Part shown: piece after piece, positions 1 through 8,506 of the stretch | Layout: each line of letters starts with the position of its first letter | Numbering within the stretch: position 1 is the stretch's first letter | Source: Cupriavidus numazuensis | Lineage (GTDB): Bacteria; Pseudomonadota; Gammaproteobacteria; Burkholderiales; Burkholderiaceae | Length of the DNA stretch: 64,000 nt | Assembly (NCBI RefSeq): GCF_905397435.1 | Contig: NZ_CAJPVI010000002.1 | Coordinates: forward strand, 124,001 to 188,000 | Direction: 5' to 3' | Translations under genes and position numbers: made by a program | The notes under the pieces: model-generated | Database searches by the model: none | The model's input: the letters and a program-made list of their open reading frames with translations, nothing else | What the model was told of the DNA's origin: nothing

Positions 1-662
1 CGCTTCTGCTCGCCGCCGTCGACGAGCTTGATCGGCTCGCCGCGCACGATATGGCCGAGGAACTGCGTGACCACGCGCGACGAACCTTCCTTCGATTCGA
101 AGATCGAGTCCAGCCCCGCACCGATCCAGTTGAACGGACGGAACAGCGTGTAGTTCAGGCCTTGCTCCATGCCGTAGGCGTGGATCACACGGTCCATGAG
201 CTGCTTGGAGCAGGCGTAGATCCAGCGCGGCTTGTTGATCGGGCCGTAGATCAGCGGCGACGACTCGGGGTCGAATTCCTCGTCGGCGCACATGCCGTAG
301 ACCTCGGAGGTCGACGGGAACACCAGGTGCTTGCCGTACTTCACGGCGCTGCGCACGATCGGCAGGTTGGCCTCGAAGTCGAGCTCGAACACGCGCAGCG
401 GCTGGCGCACGTAGGTCGCCGGCGTGGCGATGGCCACCAGCGGCAGCACCACGTCGCACTTGCGGATGTTGTACTCGATCCACTCCTTGTTGATGGTGAT
501 GTCACCTTCAAAGAAGTGCATGCGCGGATGGTCGACGAGGTCACCGAGGCGGTCGGACGACATGTCCATGCCGTAGACCTCCCACGGCGTGGTTTCCAGG
601 ATGCGGCGCGTCAGGTGGTGGCCGATGAAGCCGTTGACGCCAAGAATCAGGACCTTTTTCAT
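1..662 (-). CDS. UDP-glucuronate oxidative decarboxylase (ArnA C-terminal half as a separate gene), 3' end outside window
   Basis: The enzyme oxidises and decarboxylates UDP-glucuronate to UDP-4-keto-pentose, the first committed step of Ara4N synthesis in the cytoplasm. The 220 visible residues form a short-chain dehydrogenase/epimerase fold: nucleotide-binding G8xxG11xxG14, the STSE motif at 117-120 (ArnA-type catalytic Thr/Ser/Glu) and Y149xxxK153. E. coli carries this domain as residues ~305-660 of ArnA; here it starts with its own ATG, which overlaps the formyltransferase stop as ATGA (659-662). The C-terminus is beyond the left edge, so the conserved decarboxylase arginine cannot be checked. 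A UDP-xylose synthase activity is the main alternative, but the operon argues for Ara4N. Confidence 0.88.
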   Translation of the reverse strand, partial: MKKVLILGVNGFIGHHLTRRILETTPWEVYGMDMSSDRLGDLVDHPRMHFFEGDITINKEWIEYNIRKCDVVLPLVAIATPATYVRQPLRVFELDFEANLPIVRSAVKYGKHLVFPSTSEVYGMCADEEFDPESSPLIYGPINKPRWIYACSKQLMDRVIHAYGMEQGLNYTLFRPFNWIGAGLDSIFESKEGSSRVVTQFLGHIVRGEPIKLVDGGEQK

Positions 663-1594
663 CGGTTTTCCTCGTTGGACTGTTCGGTAAGAATGGGGGC
701 CAGCGCTTGCGCGGTGACCGGCGCGGATGTCGCGGCAGCAAGCAGACTGTCGATGCGGACCTGGCCGCCGTCGCCGCACAGGCCGATGATCTGGCCCTGG
801 CTCACGTGCAGGCCGGGGCGCCAGCCGGTCGGCAGCGCCGGGGCGGACAGCGGGCGGCGCGCCTGCGCCACGACGAAGCGCTGGCCGGCGATGTCGGTGA
901 ACGCGCCGGGGTAGGGCGGCGCCACCGCGCGGATCAGGTTGTAGACCTCGGCCGCGGGGCGGCTCCAGTCGATGCGGCCATCCTCGGGGCGGCGGCCCGA
1001 GAAGTAGCTGCCTTGGGCCAGCACGTTCGGATGTTGCGGCGTGTTGCCCGCCATCATGGCCGGCAGCGCGCGCCACAGCGTCTGCTCGGCGGCCACGGTG
1101 ACTTTCTCGAAGACTTCGCCAGCGGTGTCGTCCGGCAGGATCGGCACGGCAGTCTGGTCCACGATATAGCCGGCATCGGGCTTGGCTTCCATCGCATGCA
1201 GCGTGGCGCCGGTTTCGGTCTCGCCATGCAGCACGGCCCAGTTGACCGGCACGCGGCCGCGGTACTTCGGCAGCAGCGAACCGTGCATGTTGAACGCGCC
1301 CTGCGGCGCCAGCGCCAGTACGCTGGCCGGGATCATCGAGCGGTAATAGAACGAGAAGATCACGTCGGGGCTGGCATCGCGCACGGCCTGGGCAATCGCC
1401 GGATCGGCCGGGTCTTCGCCATAGACGAACGGAATGCCGAGTTCCGTTGCCGTATCCGCCACGCGGCGGAACCAGATGTTCTCGTCAGCGCGGTCACGGT
1501 GCGTGACGACCAGCGCCACCTCGACGCCGCGCGCGTGCAGCACGCGCAGGCAGCGGTCGCCGACGTTGTGGTAGCCAAAGACGACTGCGCGCAT
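659..1594 (-). CDS. UDP-4-amino-L-arabinose formyltransferase (ArnA N-terminal-type)
   Basis: It transfers a formyl group from 10-formyl-tetrahydrofolate to UDP-L-Ara4N. The 311-residue protein has the methionyl-tRNA-formyltransferase fold with the catalytic set in an N-x-H motif (N102, H104) and D140 in the PDAGY motif. Counted from the second of two adjacent ATGs these numbers equal those of E. coli ArnA. That second ATG at 1594 is chosen because it also lies at a better distance from the GGAGG upstream and forms a TGATG overlap with the ArnC stop. A C-terminal formyltransferase subdomain follows (~200-300). The protein stands alone instead of being fused to the decarboxylase. Confidence 0.88.
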   Translation of the reverse strand: MRAVVFGYHNVGDRCLRVLHARGVEVALVVTHRDRADENIWFRRVADTATELGIPFVYGEDPADPAIAQAVRDASPDVIFSFYYRSMIPASVLALAPQGAFNMHGSLLPKYRGRVPVNWAVLHGETETGATLHAMEAKPDAGYIVDQTAVPILPDDTAGEVFEKVTVAAEQTLWRALPAMMAGNTPQHPNVLAQGSYFSGRRPEDGRIDWSRPAAEVYNLIRAVAPPYPGAFTDIAGQRFVVAQARRPLSAPALPTGWRPGLHVSQGQIIGLCGDGGQVRIDSLLAAATSAPVTAQALAPILTEQSNEENR

Positions 1595-2553
1595 CATGCC
1601 TCCGTCCGGTGGCGGGAAGGTTCCGCCTCAAGGACGGCCTTGATCCGGTAGCGCGGCCGGTCGCGCACTTCCTGGTAGATGCGGCCCACGTATTCGCCGA
1701 GCAGGCCGACGCCGAACAGCAGGATGCCGATCAGGAAGAAGTTCATGGCGAACAGGGTGAACACACCCTGCACTTCCGAGCCGAACAGGAACCGGCGCAT
1801 CAGCAGCACCACGAACAGCACGCCGGACAACAGCGACAGTACCGTCCCGATGGCCGAGAACCATTGCAGCGGAACGATCGAGAAACCGGTCACCAGGTCG
1901 AAGTTCAGGCGGATGAGTTGGTACAGCGAGTACTTCGACTCGCCCGCATGACGCTGCTCGTGGCCGACTTCGATTTCCACCGGGCTCGACGCGAACGTGT
2001 AGGCCAGTGCGGGAATGAACGTGTTGACCTCGCGGCACGCATTGATCGTGTCGATCACATTGCGGTCATACGCGCGCAGCATGCAGCCCTGGTCCGTCAT
2101 GCGGATCTTGGTGATCCGCTCGCGCAGGCGGTTCATGGCGCGCGACGCATAGCGGCGGAACGCCGTGTCGTTGCGCTGGCGGCGGATCGTGCCAACGTAG
2201 TCATGGCCTTCGCGCATGGTCTGCACCAGGCGCGGGATTTCCTCGGGCGGGTTCTGCAGGTCCGCGTCCAGCGTGATCACGATCTTGCCGCGCGTGTGCT
2301 CGAAGCCCGCAAGGATGGCCATGTGCTGGCCAAAATTGCCGTTGAACAGCACCACCCGGGTCACGTCCGGGCGCTTGTGGAACTGCGCGGCGAGCATGGC
2401 CGCCGAGCGGTCTACGCTGCCGTCATTGATGAAAATGACCTCGTAAGACTCGCCAAGGCCATCGAGCGCCGGATACAGACGGTCGAACAGGGCTTGCAGC
2501 CCGTCTTCTTCGTTGTAGACCGGAATGACGACCGAAACCTCGACCGGGCTCAT
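1594..2553 (-). CDS. arnC: Undecaprenyl-phosphate 4-deoxy-4-formamido-L-arabinose transferase
   Basis: This family-2 glycosyltransferase moves the formylated Ara4N sugar from UDP to undecaprenyl phosphate at the inner membrane. The N-terminal GT-A domain has the SVVIPVYNEE start, the DGS segment and the metal-binding DAD in TLDADLQNP. Two hydrophobic helices near the C-terminus (roughly 230-255 and 265-290) anchor it. Length (319 aa) is close to E. coli ArnC. The start at 2553 is preferred over an in-frame ATG at 2571 because it makes the same ATGA overlap with the upstream arnB stop that recurs in this operon. Dpm1-like glycosyltransferases are similar, but the neighbours are decisive. Confidence 0.88.
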   Translation of the reverse strand: MSPVEVSVVIPVYNEEDGLQALFDRLYPALDGLGESYEVIFINDGSVDRSAAMLAAQFHKRPDVTRVVLFNGNFGQHMAILAGFEHTRGKIVITLDADLQNPPEEIPRLVQTMREGHDYVGTIRRQRNDTAFRRYASRAMNRLRERITKIRMTDQGCMLRAYDRNVIDTINACREVNTFIPALAYTFASSPVEIEVGHEQRHAGESKYSLYQLIRLNFDLVTGFSIVPLQWFSAIGTVLSLLSGVLFVVLLMRRFLFGSEVQGVFTLFAMNFFLIGILLFGVGLLGEYVGRIYQEVRDRPRYRIKAVLEAEPSRHRTEA

Positions 2554-3725
2554 TTGGAGAGACGTTTGCATGTTTCGCTGAGAGTTGCGCAGACCCGTTC
2601 CACATCGGTGGCTTGCATGGCGGGGAACAGCGGCAGCGTGACGATGCCGCGCCCGATGCGTTCGGCGTGCGGCAGCATGCCTTCGCGCCAGCCCAGGGAA
2701 CGGTAGTAGGTGAAAAGGTGAATCGGAGGATAGTGCACGCCGGTGCCGATGCCGCGCTCGCGCATGGCCTGCATCACGTTCTGGCGGGCCTGCTGCGGGC
2801 CGCCTTCGAGGCGATCTGTAGGCAGCACGACCTGGAACATGTGCCAGTTGGTCGTAGCCTGCTGCGGGTCCAGCGGCAGGGGCAGTTCAATGCCAAGATC
2901 GGCCAGCCCGGCGTCGGCGGCGCAGCGGAAATAGGTCTCGGCCAGTGCAGCGCGGCGCGCAGTGATGGCGTCGAGCTTTGCGAGTTGCGCGAGGCCAATC
3001 GCGGCATTCACGTCGGTCAGGTTGAACTTGCCGCCGGGCTCTTCCACGTCCATACCGTCCATGCCCGAGCGGATCACGCCCTGCAGGCGCAAACGCTCGG
3101 CGCGCACGGCTTCTTCCGGCGTGTTCATCACCAGGCAGCCACCCTCGACGCTGGTGATGTTCTTGTTGGCCTGGAAGCTGAAGCTGACCAGGTCGCCAAA
3201 GGCGCCGATGCGCTTGCCTTGCCAGCGCGAATCGATGGCCTGTGCGGCATCTTCGATCACGCGCAGCTTATGCTTCGCGGCAATCGCGTAGAGACGGTCC
3301 ATGTCGACCGGCAGGCCCGACAGGTACACCGGCATGATGGCGCGCGTACGCGGCGTGATGGCCGCTTCCACGGCGTCCAGGTCGATATTGCGCGTGCGCG
3401 GGTCGATGTCGACGAACACGGGCTTCGCGCCGACCGCCAGCACCACGTTCGCGGTGGCCACCCATGTGATCGGCGTGGTGATGACTTCATCGCCGGGGCC
3501 GATGTCCGCGATGCGCAGCGCGATTTCCATCGTGGCCGAGCCATTGGCGAAGGTACGCACGGGGCGTCCGCCGAAGACCTGGGACAGGGCGTCCTCGAAC
3601 GCCTGCATCTTCGGGCCGGAGGTGATCCAGCCGGACGCCAGCACCTTGCCGACTTCGGCAATGGTGTCGGCGTCGATCTCGGGCCGGACGAAGGGAAGGA
3701 AGTCGGAAGCGGCGGTAGCGGTCAT
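2550..3725 (-). CDS. arnB: UDP-4-amino-4-deoxy-L-arabinose aminotransferase
   Basis: PLP-dependent DegT/DnrJ/EryC1 aminotransferase that converts the 4-keto-pentose nucleotide to UDP-L-Ara4N with glutamate as donor. The 391-residue protein carries the PLP-phosphate and ring-contact residues (D159 in VIEDAAQA) and the Schiff-base lysine K188 in SFQANKNIT, the number known for Salmonella ArnB. The ATG at 3725 is chosen over an upstream in-frame ATG (3791) because alignment with the family begins near it (FLPFVRPEID) and the longer form would overlap the preceding gene. Its stop overlaps the arnC start. Confidence 0.9.
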   Translation of the reverse strand: MTATAASDFLPFVRPEIDADTIAEVGKVLASGWITSGPKMQAFEDALSQVFGGRPVRTFANGSATMEIALRIADIGPGDEVITTPITWVATANVVLAVGAKPVFVDIDPRTRNIDLDAVEAAITPRTRAIMPVYLSGLPVDMDRLYAIAAKHKLRVIEDAAQAIDSRWQGKRIGAFGDLVSFSFQANKNITSVEGGCLVMNTPEEAVRAERLRLQGVIRSGMDGMDVEEPGGKFNLTDVNAAIGLAQLAKLDAITARRAALAETYFRCAADAGLADLGIELPLPLDPQQATTNWHMFQVVLPTDRLEGGPQQARQNVMQAMRERGIGTGVHYPPIHLFTYYRSLGWREGMLPHAERIGRGIVTLPLFPAMQATDVERVCATLSETCKRLSK

Positions 3726-3777
3726 CGGGTAGCTTGCCAATAGGTATGCAGGGTATGCAACATAAAAGGGCGCCGGA

Positions 3778-4149
3778 TCACGAGCGCGCAATCAGGAACA
3801 CGCCGGCCAGGATCAGCAGGATGCCGAACACGCGCAGCGGCCCGATCATCTCGCCGAACAGCCACCAGGCGGCCAGTGCATTGACGACATAGCCGAGCGA
3901 CAGCATCGGGTAGGCAATCGATACATCGACGCGCGAGAGGCCGACGATCCACACGCCAACGCTGACCACGTACAAGGTGAGCCCGGCCAGCACGGGCCAC
4001 TGCGTCAGCACGCGCAGTGCCGTGACCAGTAGTGTGCTCCGATCGATGGTGATGGCACCGACGGCGTTGACGCCGGCCTTGAGCAGCAGTTGCGCGGCGG
4101 CATTGAGCAGCACGCCGGTGAAGATGAAAGCGAAAGTCGATAGCGTCAT
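3778..4149 (-). CDS. SMR/EamA-type membrane protein, ArnE/ArnF-like flippase subunit
   Basis: A 123-residue protein with four predicted membrane helices (about 4-24, 42-62, 66-90 and 98-121), the size and layout of small multidrug-resistance proteins and of ArnE and ArnF. In enterobacteria ArnE and ArnF together flip undecaprenyl-phosphate-Ara4N across the inner membrane. It lies 10 bp after arnT and just before arnB. The sequence has the GLSRVDVSIAYP segment typical of the ArnF-like branch. Only one such gene is visible, so it may work as a homodimer, or its partner may lie beyond the left edge. A generic drug-efflux SMR is the alternative but position argues against it. Confidence 0.78.
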   Translation of the reverse strand: MTLSTFAFIFTGVLLNAAAQLLLKAGVNAVGAITIDRSTLLVTALRVLTQWPVLAGLTLYVVSVGVWIVGLSRVDVSIAYPMLSLGYVVNALAAWWLFGEMIGPLRVFGILLILAGVFLIARS

Positions 4150-4159
4150 GGCGCCGGGT

Positions 4160-5881
4160 TCAGTCCTTGGAAGATTGCGGCCGGGCGGCTGCCGGCAGCG
4201 GGAAATTTGCCACGACGATGCGGCGCTTGTCCTGGCCGATCGTGACCATCGGGACGCCGCGCGCCGTCAGGTCGCTGAATGTCTCGGCGGACATCATGGC
4301 AATGGCGTGCGGGCCTTGCTTCCAGCGTTCGACAAAGGCATCGACGGTGGGAATCCATTTCTGCGGCTCCTGGCCCACGCCGAACTCCAGTTCGTCGGGG
4401 TGCTCGACGAGGATGACGGTGCGGCGAAGGTAGAACGGCAGGGTGTGATCGAGCAGCCGCACGCTGTAAATCGGCATATCGGGCGTCAGCACCGCGTTGA
4501 TTGCAGGGACCAGGTCGGCGCCGGACGCCGGGCGCCCCATGGCCTCGTGCCCGCGGAAGGCCAGTGTCGCGCACAGGAACATGGCGACAGCATAGGCGAC
4601 GACGCTCGGAAATACCCCACGCGTGCGCAGCAGGTGCCGTGCGAGCAACGCGCCAGTCAGCATGCAGGCGAAGGCCAGGCCCACCCAGACCGCGAATTCG
4701 CGGTAGACCGCATTCGGCGTGCTGGGCTTGTCGAGTGTTGCCACATAAGGCATGGCGAGCAGGCCAAGCACGCCGAGCACCAGCATGAAGTTCACCTGGC
4801 GGCGCCATGAGCGTTCCGTCGCGGTATCGAGCGCCACGCCGGCCAGGATGCCCAGCGCCGGGAAGATCGGCACGATATAGCCGGGCAGCTTCGAGCCCGA
4901 CAGGCTGAAGAAGACGAAGATCGCAATGGCCCAGATGGCGGCCAGCAGCGCCGGCTGGAACGGCCGCGATGCACTGCCGCGTTCCACGCCCGCACGTTCG
5001 CGTACGGCCTGCCACATGCCGGGGAACGCCCCCAGCCACGGCAGGAAGCCGGCCACCAGCAGCGGCACGAAGTACCACAGCGGCCCTTTGCGCGAATGTA
5101 CCGTCGAGGTATAGCGCTGCCAGTGTTCGTGGATAAAAAAGAAGTTCAGGAATTCAGGATTGCGCTCCGACACCAGCCAGAACCACGGCACGGTGACCAC
5201 GAGCATCAGCACGATGCCGGACACCAGATGCAGGCGGAGCCACAGGCCGAAATCACGCGTGACCAGCGTGTAGACCACGAGCACCAGGCCGGGCAGCGCA
5301 ATACCGACCAGGCCCTTGGTCAGGATGGCGACGCCCATGGCCGCCCAGCAGGCCAGCATCCAGTTGCGGCGCGCCGCCGGCGTGGCGTCGGGGTGCTGCG
5401 CGAGCAGCATGAAGGCCAGCACGCAGGCCATGGCGCCGGATAGCGTCATGTCCAGCGAATTGAAATGCGCGGCGACGTTCCACATCGGCGCGGCGACCAT
5501 CACGAGGCCGGTGAGCACGGCAACGCGTGCGCCGAACCAGCGGTGCGCGGCGAGCACGGAAACCAGCAGGCCGATCGCGCCGGACAGCGCCACGCATAGC
5601 CGCGCCTGCCAGTCGCCGACGCCGAACAGCGTGTAGGACAGCGCGGTTGCCCACAGGTGGAAAGGCGGCTTCTCGAAGTACTTGAGCGCCTGATAGCGGA
5701 TCGTGACCCAGTCGCCGGTGGCGAACATCTCGCGGGCAATTTCGGCGTAGCGGCCTTCGTCCGAACGCAGCAGGTGCCGCATGTCGAGCGTGCCGAACCA
5801 GACCAGCAGGATGCCGAGACTGATCATGGCGATCACGCCAACTGACAGCCCGGCATAGCGCGAGGTCGATGAACTACGCAT
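4160..5881 (-). CDS. arnT: Lipid A 4-amino-4-deoxy-L-arabinosyltransferase (ArnT-like, GT83)
   Basis: Polytopic inner-membrane glycosyltransferase that transfers Ara4N from undecaprenyl phosphate to lipid A on the periplasmic side, lowering net negative charge and giving polymyxin resistance. The 573-residue protein has an N-terminal helix (~12-32) followed by the periplasmic DEGRYAE motif at 41-47, the conserved acidic catalytic loop of ArnT/PMT enzymes, then many hydrophobic helices to ~450 and a soluble C-terminal domain. The start at 5881 follows an AGGGAG ribosome site; the open frame continues upstream without one. First gene of the operon in the direction of transcription, unlike the enterobacterial arnBCADTEF order. 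Confidence 0.87.
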   Translation of the reverse strand: MRSSSTSRYAGLSVGVIAMISLGILLVWFGTLDMRHLLRSDEGRYAEIAREMFATGDWVTIRYQALKYFEKPPFHLWATALSYTLFGVGDWQARLCVALSGAIGLLVSVLAAHRWFGARVAVLTGLVMVAAPMWNVAAHFNSLDMTLSGAMACVLAFMLLAQHPDATPAARRNWMLACWAAMGVAILTKGLVGIALPGLVLVVYTLVTRDFGLWLRLHLVSGIVLMLVVTVPWFWLVSERNPEFLNFFFIHEHWQRYTSTVHSRKGPLWYFVPLLVAGFLPWLGAFPGMWQAVRERAGVERGSASRPFQPALLAAIWAIAIFVFFSLSGSKLPGYIVPIFPALGILAGVALDTATERSWRRQVNFMLVLGVLGLLAMPYVATLDKPSTPNAVYREFAVWVGLAFACMLTGALLARHLLRTRGVFPSVVAYAVAMFLCATLAFRGHEAMGRPASGADLVPAINAVLTPDMPIYSVRLLDHTLPFYLRRTVILVEHPDELEFGVGQEPQKWIPTVDAFVERWKQGPHAIAMMSAETFSDLTARGVPMVTIGQDKRRIVVANFPLPAAARPQSSKD

Positions 5882-6305
5882 AGAACTCCCTGGAAATGTC
5901 GACGGATGAATAGCTTGCGCCGCTTGGCGCGACAGGCGGAGCCGCCATCGCCCGCGCCGGCGCATCACGGGCTTGTGCCGGTCATGCGCGGGGCTGGCCT
6001 GGAATCGGCTCCTTCCAACATGTCCCCGGGCGAGGGCCGTTCCGGCATTCCGGCCTGACGGCAGCTGGCCGGACATGGCGGGAAGTCGTCACAACGTTTG
6101 CGGACGTTTCCCGGTGGACAAGCCACGGCTGAAGGCCTCATGTCAGGAAAAATTGTGATTTAAACGTATCTTTTCCTGTTGCGCAGACCCGTCCCTCTCA
6201 CGGGCGGGCAATGGTAGCACGGGCAGGGGCTCATCCTGCCTTTCCGAGGTAGCGGGAACCACGGAAGGCCCAGCGCGTAGCCGGTGAGGCCGCGGAGTCG
6301 CTGCG
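5882..6305. other. Intergenic region upstream of the arn operon
   Basis: No convincing gene in these 424 bases; short frames here lack family resemblance and ribosome sites. The AT-rich patch around 6140-6180 stands out against the high-GC surroundings and carries an inverted repeat CAGGAAAA (6144-6151) / TTTTCCTG (6171-6178) with a 19-base spacer. It probably holds the arn promoter and may hold an operator. No recognisable PmrA box was found. The right end is the 3' flank of the HdeD-type gene. Confidence 0.5.
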
Positions 6306-6866
6306 TCAGGCGGGTTGGGTGACTGCCACCGGTTTGGCGCTGCGCAGGCGAAGTGCGACACCGAGGAGCAGGATGCCGCACACAATCGCCCAGGAGCCGA
6401 TCATCCACAGCACAGCCAGCGCGCCGGCCAGCGGCTTCCACAAAACCAGGAACGCGAAGGCGATGCTTACTAGTCCGGCAAGGATCAGCCACCATTCATT
6501 AGGGATTTCCTTGCGCAGCCTTACCGCCGCGACGATCTGCAGCACACCGGTGGCCAGGGACCAGGCGGCAATATAGATCAGCAGCGACAGCGCCGTGATC
6601 GTCGGGCTCAGCAGGGTGAGTGCGCCCACGCCGAGGCCGAGCAGGCCTTGCAATGCCAGGACCCAGCGGTCGCTGGTTTCGCGTTCCTTGCCGGAGATCG
6701 CCATCAGCAGCGCCATCAACCCGTCGGCGGCGGCGAACGCGCCGAAGATAAGGATCAGCGCCGCCAGCGTGGCGATCGGCGCGAAGAACGCGCAGATGCC
6801 GAAAATCAGCGCGAGCATGCCGCGCAGTGCGATCACCCACCATAATTTCGCGTAGTACTGAAGCAT
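6306..6866 (-). CDS. HdeD family acid-resistance-type membrane protein
   Basis: A 186-residue inner-membrane protein with six hydrophobic helices arranged as three pairs, the DUF308/HdeD layout (helices near 8-28, 32-52, 66-86, 90-110, 122-142 and 148-170). HdeD is linked with acid resistance at high cell density in E. coli, but its molecular role is unknown. The start at 6866 is set by GCAGGAGATCCCATG on the minus strand; a longer in-frame extension to 7100 has no such site and overlaps the divergent gene. It stands alone, divergent from the secreted protein at 7025. Confidence 0.82.
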   Translation of the reverse strand: MLQYYAKLWWVIALRGMLALIFGICAFFAPIATLAALILIFGAFAAADGLMALLMAISGKERETSDRWVLALQGLLGLGVGALTLLSPTITALSLLIYIAAWSLATGVLQIVAAVRLRKEIPNEWWLILAGLVSIAFAFLVLWKPLAGALAVLWMIGSWAIVCGILLLGVALRLRSAKPVAVTQPA

Positions 6867-7024
6867 GGGATCTCCTGCAAGGTACCGGGATGCCAACCGC
6901 GGCGGCATCCAAAAACCCGGCGAGACAGCACGCGGGAAACACGCTAATTTAAAGAGCAGCGGTTGCGGACCGGCCCGGGCGGGTGCCAGTCGGGGACGCA
7001 AGACCATTCTAGACAGGGATTCAT

Positions 7025-7927
7025 GTGAAGACAAAGGCGCAGTACTACCTGCGGAACGCCCTGCGACATCAACCCGCGGGCATGGTTGCTGCCCTGGCAT
7101 TGCTTGCGGGTGGAGTCGCCTGGGGTGAGGAGCCGGCCGAGTCTCGCCAGGGTATCGCAGCGCCGGCCGCGTCCCGCTCCATGCCGGCTGGCGCCGTCAT
7201 CTGCGACGCGCCATGGTTCCGCTCGGGCTCGCAAGTGCAGATGGAGGGGGATGGCGCGTTGCCGATGTCGATCACCATGACGCTGCGTAACGTGGGTCGC
7301 AGCCCTTCGGGCTGTCGCGCGCAACTCGAGGTCATGTCGAAGTCCGCCATGTCGGCACTGATGGGGCCGCCGGTGGTCATGGATCAGGTGCACATGGTCA
7401 ACATTGACCGGCGCACACCCGCCGAAGAAACCAGCATCGAAAGCCAGCACGCCATCATCAATGCCCGCGCGCGCTATGCCCGCATGTACGGTGAGGCGGC
7501 ATTCAAGGGCAAGGGGGTATTCAACTATGCCGGCCTGAACCTGCGCGAAGGCAGCACGCTGGAAGGTGAGACGTTCGAATCCAGCCTGTCGCTGAAGATC
7601 TACCCGTTGGGCTCGGATGAGGTGGTGGGCACCATGCGCGCGTTGCATGCGTCGATCAACATCAGTTCACGCCAGGTGGGCCGTCGCCAGATGATCGATA
7701 CGGTGCTGGGCCGCAGGGAATGCATGCCAATCACCTATGAGAAGCGCACGTCGCTGGGACCGCTGCTGGTCGGCGAAGAGGTCGTGCAGGTGGAACCTTC
7801 GGTGATGCAGATCACCGACTGGTACTGTCCCTCGGAGGCTTTCGTGCTTCGCACGGAAGTCAAACAGGATGGGAAGGTACAGCGCATCGACGTCACGGCG
7901 ATGGAACTGGACACGAAGTCGCCATAG
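7025..7927 (+). CDS. Secreted protein of unknown function
   Basis: A 300-residue protein starting with GTG (an overlapping ATG one base earlier runs straight into TGA). The start region contains a hydrophobic stretch (about 20-33, MVAALALLAGGVAWG) preceded by basic residues, consistent with a Sec signal peptide cleaved before EEPAE. The mature part has two cysteines near the start (CDAPWF, GCRAQLE) and two more later (RECMP, WYCPSE), so disulphides are likely in the periplasm. No known domain was recognised. An internal ATG at 7082 would leave a shorter but workable signal peptide. Confidence 0.6.
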   Translation: MKTKAQYYLRNALRHQPAGMVAALALLAGGVAWGEEPAESRQGIAAPAASRSMPAGAVICDAPWFRSGSQVQMEGDGALPMSITMTLRNVGRSPSGCRAQLEVMSKSAMSALMGPPVVMDQVHMVNIDRRTPAEETSIESQHAIINARARYARMYGEAAFKGKGVFNYAGLNLREGSTLEGETFESSLSLKIYPLGSDEVVGTMRALHASINISSRQVGRRQMIDTVLGRRECMPITYEKRTSLGPLLVGEEVVQVEPSVMQITDWYCPSEAFVLRTEVKQDGKVQRIDVTAMELDTKSP

Positions 7928-7966
7928 GCGTATTCGCTTCACGATGCCACCTCGCCAACAATGAAA

Positions 7967-7990
7967 AAAGCCCGTGCATGCACGGGCTTT
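7967..7990 (-). terminator. Rho-independent terminator between convergent genes
   Basis: A perfect 24-bp palindrome with GC-rich arms (GCCCGTG / CACGGGC). Read on the minus strand it is followed by six T residues, so it mainly terminates the small secreted-protein gene ending at 8010. On the plus strand the T-run is short, giving weaker termination for the 7025-7927 gene. Confidence 0.8.
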
Positions 7991-8009
7991 GTCATGGGGC
8001 TGGCCAGAA

Positions 8010-8312
8010 TCAGCTGGCTGCCGGCGCCGAAGCTGCCTTTTTCTTGCTCTTCTTGGACTTCGACTTGGTCGACTTCTTGGCTTCCGGGGCGGAGGCGTCG
8101 GTCAGGTCGCTGCGGGTGCTCTTGTTGGCGCCCTGGCTGTACGGATCGAACTTGTCGCCGCTCTTGGCACCTTCGGAGTACGGGTCGAACTTCTGACCCG
8201 ACTTGGCACCTTGGGTGTACGGGTCGAACTTCTTGCCGCCGGTCTGCGCCTGGGCGGCCACAGCAGCCGTGCCCAGTGCGAGCGCGATCGCGGTCGCAAC
8301 GAACTTGTTCAT
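8010..8312 (-). CDS. Small secreted protein with three tandem KFDPY repeats and a lysine-rich tail
   Basis: A 100-residue protein with a clear Sec signal peptide (MNKFVATAIALALGTAAVAAQA, cleavage before QTGGK). Then come three near-identical 13-residue units of the form KFDPYxxGAKSGx (residues ~28-66), and finally a highly basic tail rich in Lys, Ser and Ala (about 76-100). No family was recognised. The repeats are encoded by nearly identical DNA, so copy number may vary between strains. The ribosome site CAGGAGAAATC precedes the ATG. The basic tail suggests nucleic-acid or envelope-polyanion binding, but this is speculation. Confidence 0.75.
   Translation of the reverse strand: MNKFVATAIALALGTAAVAAQAQTGGKKFDPYTQGAKSGQKFDPYSEGAKSGDKFDPYSQGANKSTRSDLTDASAPEAKKSTKSKSKKSKKKAASAPAAS
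8135..8252 (-). repeat. Tandem coding repeat, three units of about 39 bp
   Basis: The units encode KFDPYTQGAKSGQ, KFDPYSEGAKSGD and KFDPYSQGANKST. The core GTACGGGTCGAACTT is seen twice exactly on the plus strand (8176 and 8218 areas) and once with one or two changes. Confidence 0.75.
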
Positions 8313-8506
8313 GATTTCTCCTGAGTCCTGCCTGGTTATACCGCCCCATCGGGCGGTTGATTGTTCGCGGCTGCCCCGTTAGCGGAGCAACCGGTTTCAG
8401 TGTCGCCAAGCAATCGCCAGGCTGTCAACTTGGGACCTACCCGGCGGTAGGCCTCATGGAAATCATGGATTGCCGCATCAATCTGATTGGGGTTGTTACG
8501 TTCGAA

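Noticed and set aside
6140..6180. Possible PmrA box for the arn operon in the AT-rich patch
   Set aside because: No pair of CTTAA-like half sites with 5-base spacing was found. Only a CAGGAAAA/TTTTCCTG inverted repeat is present.
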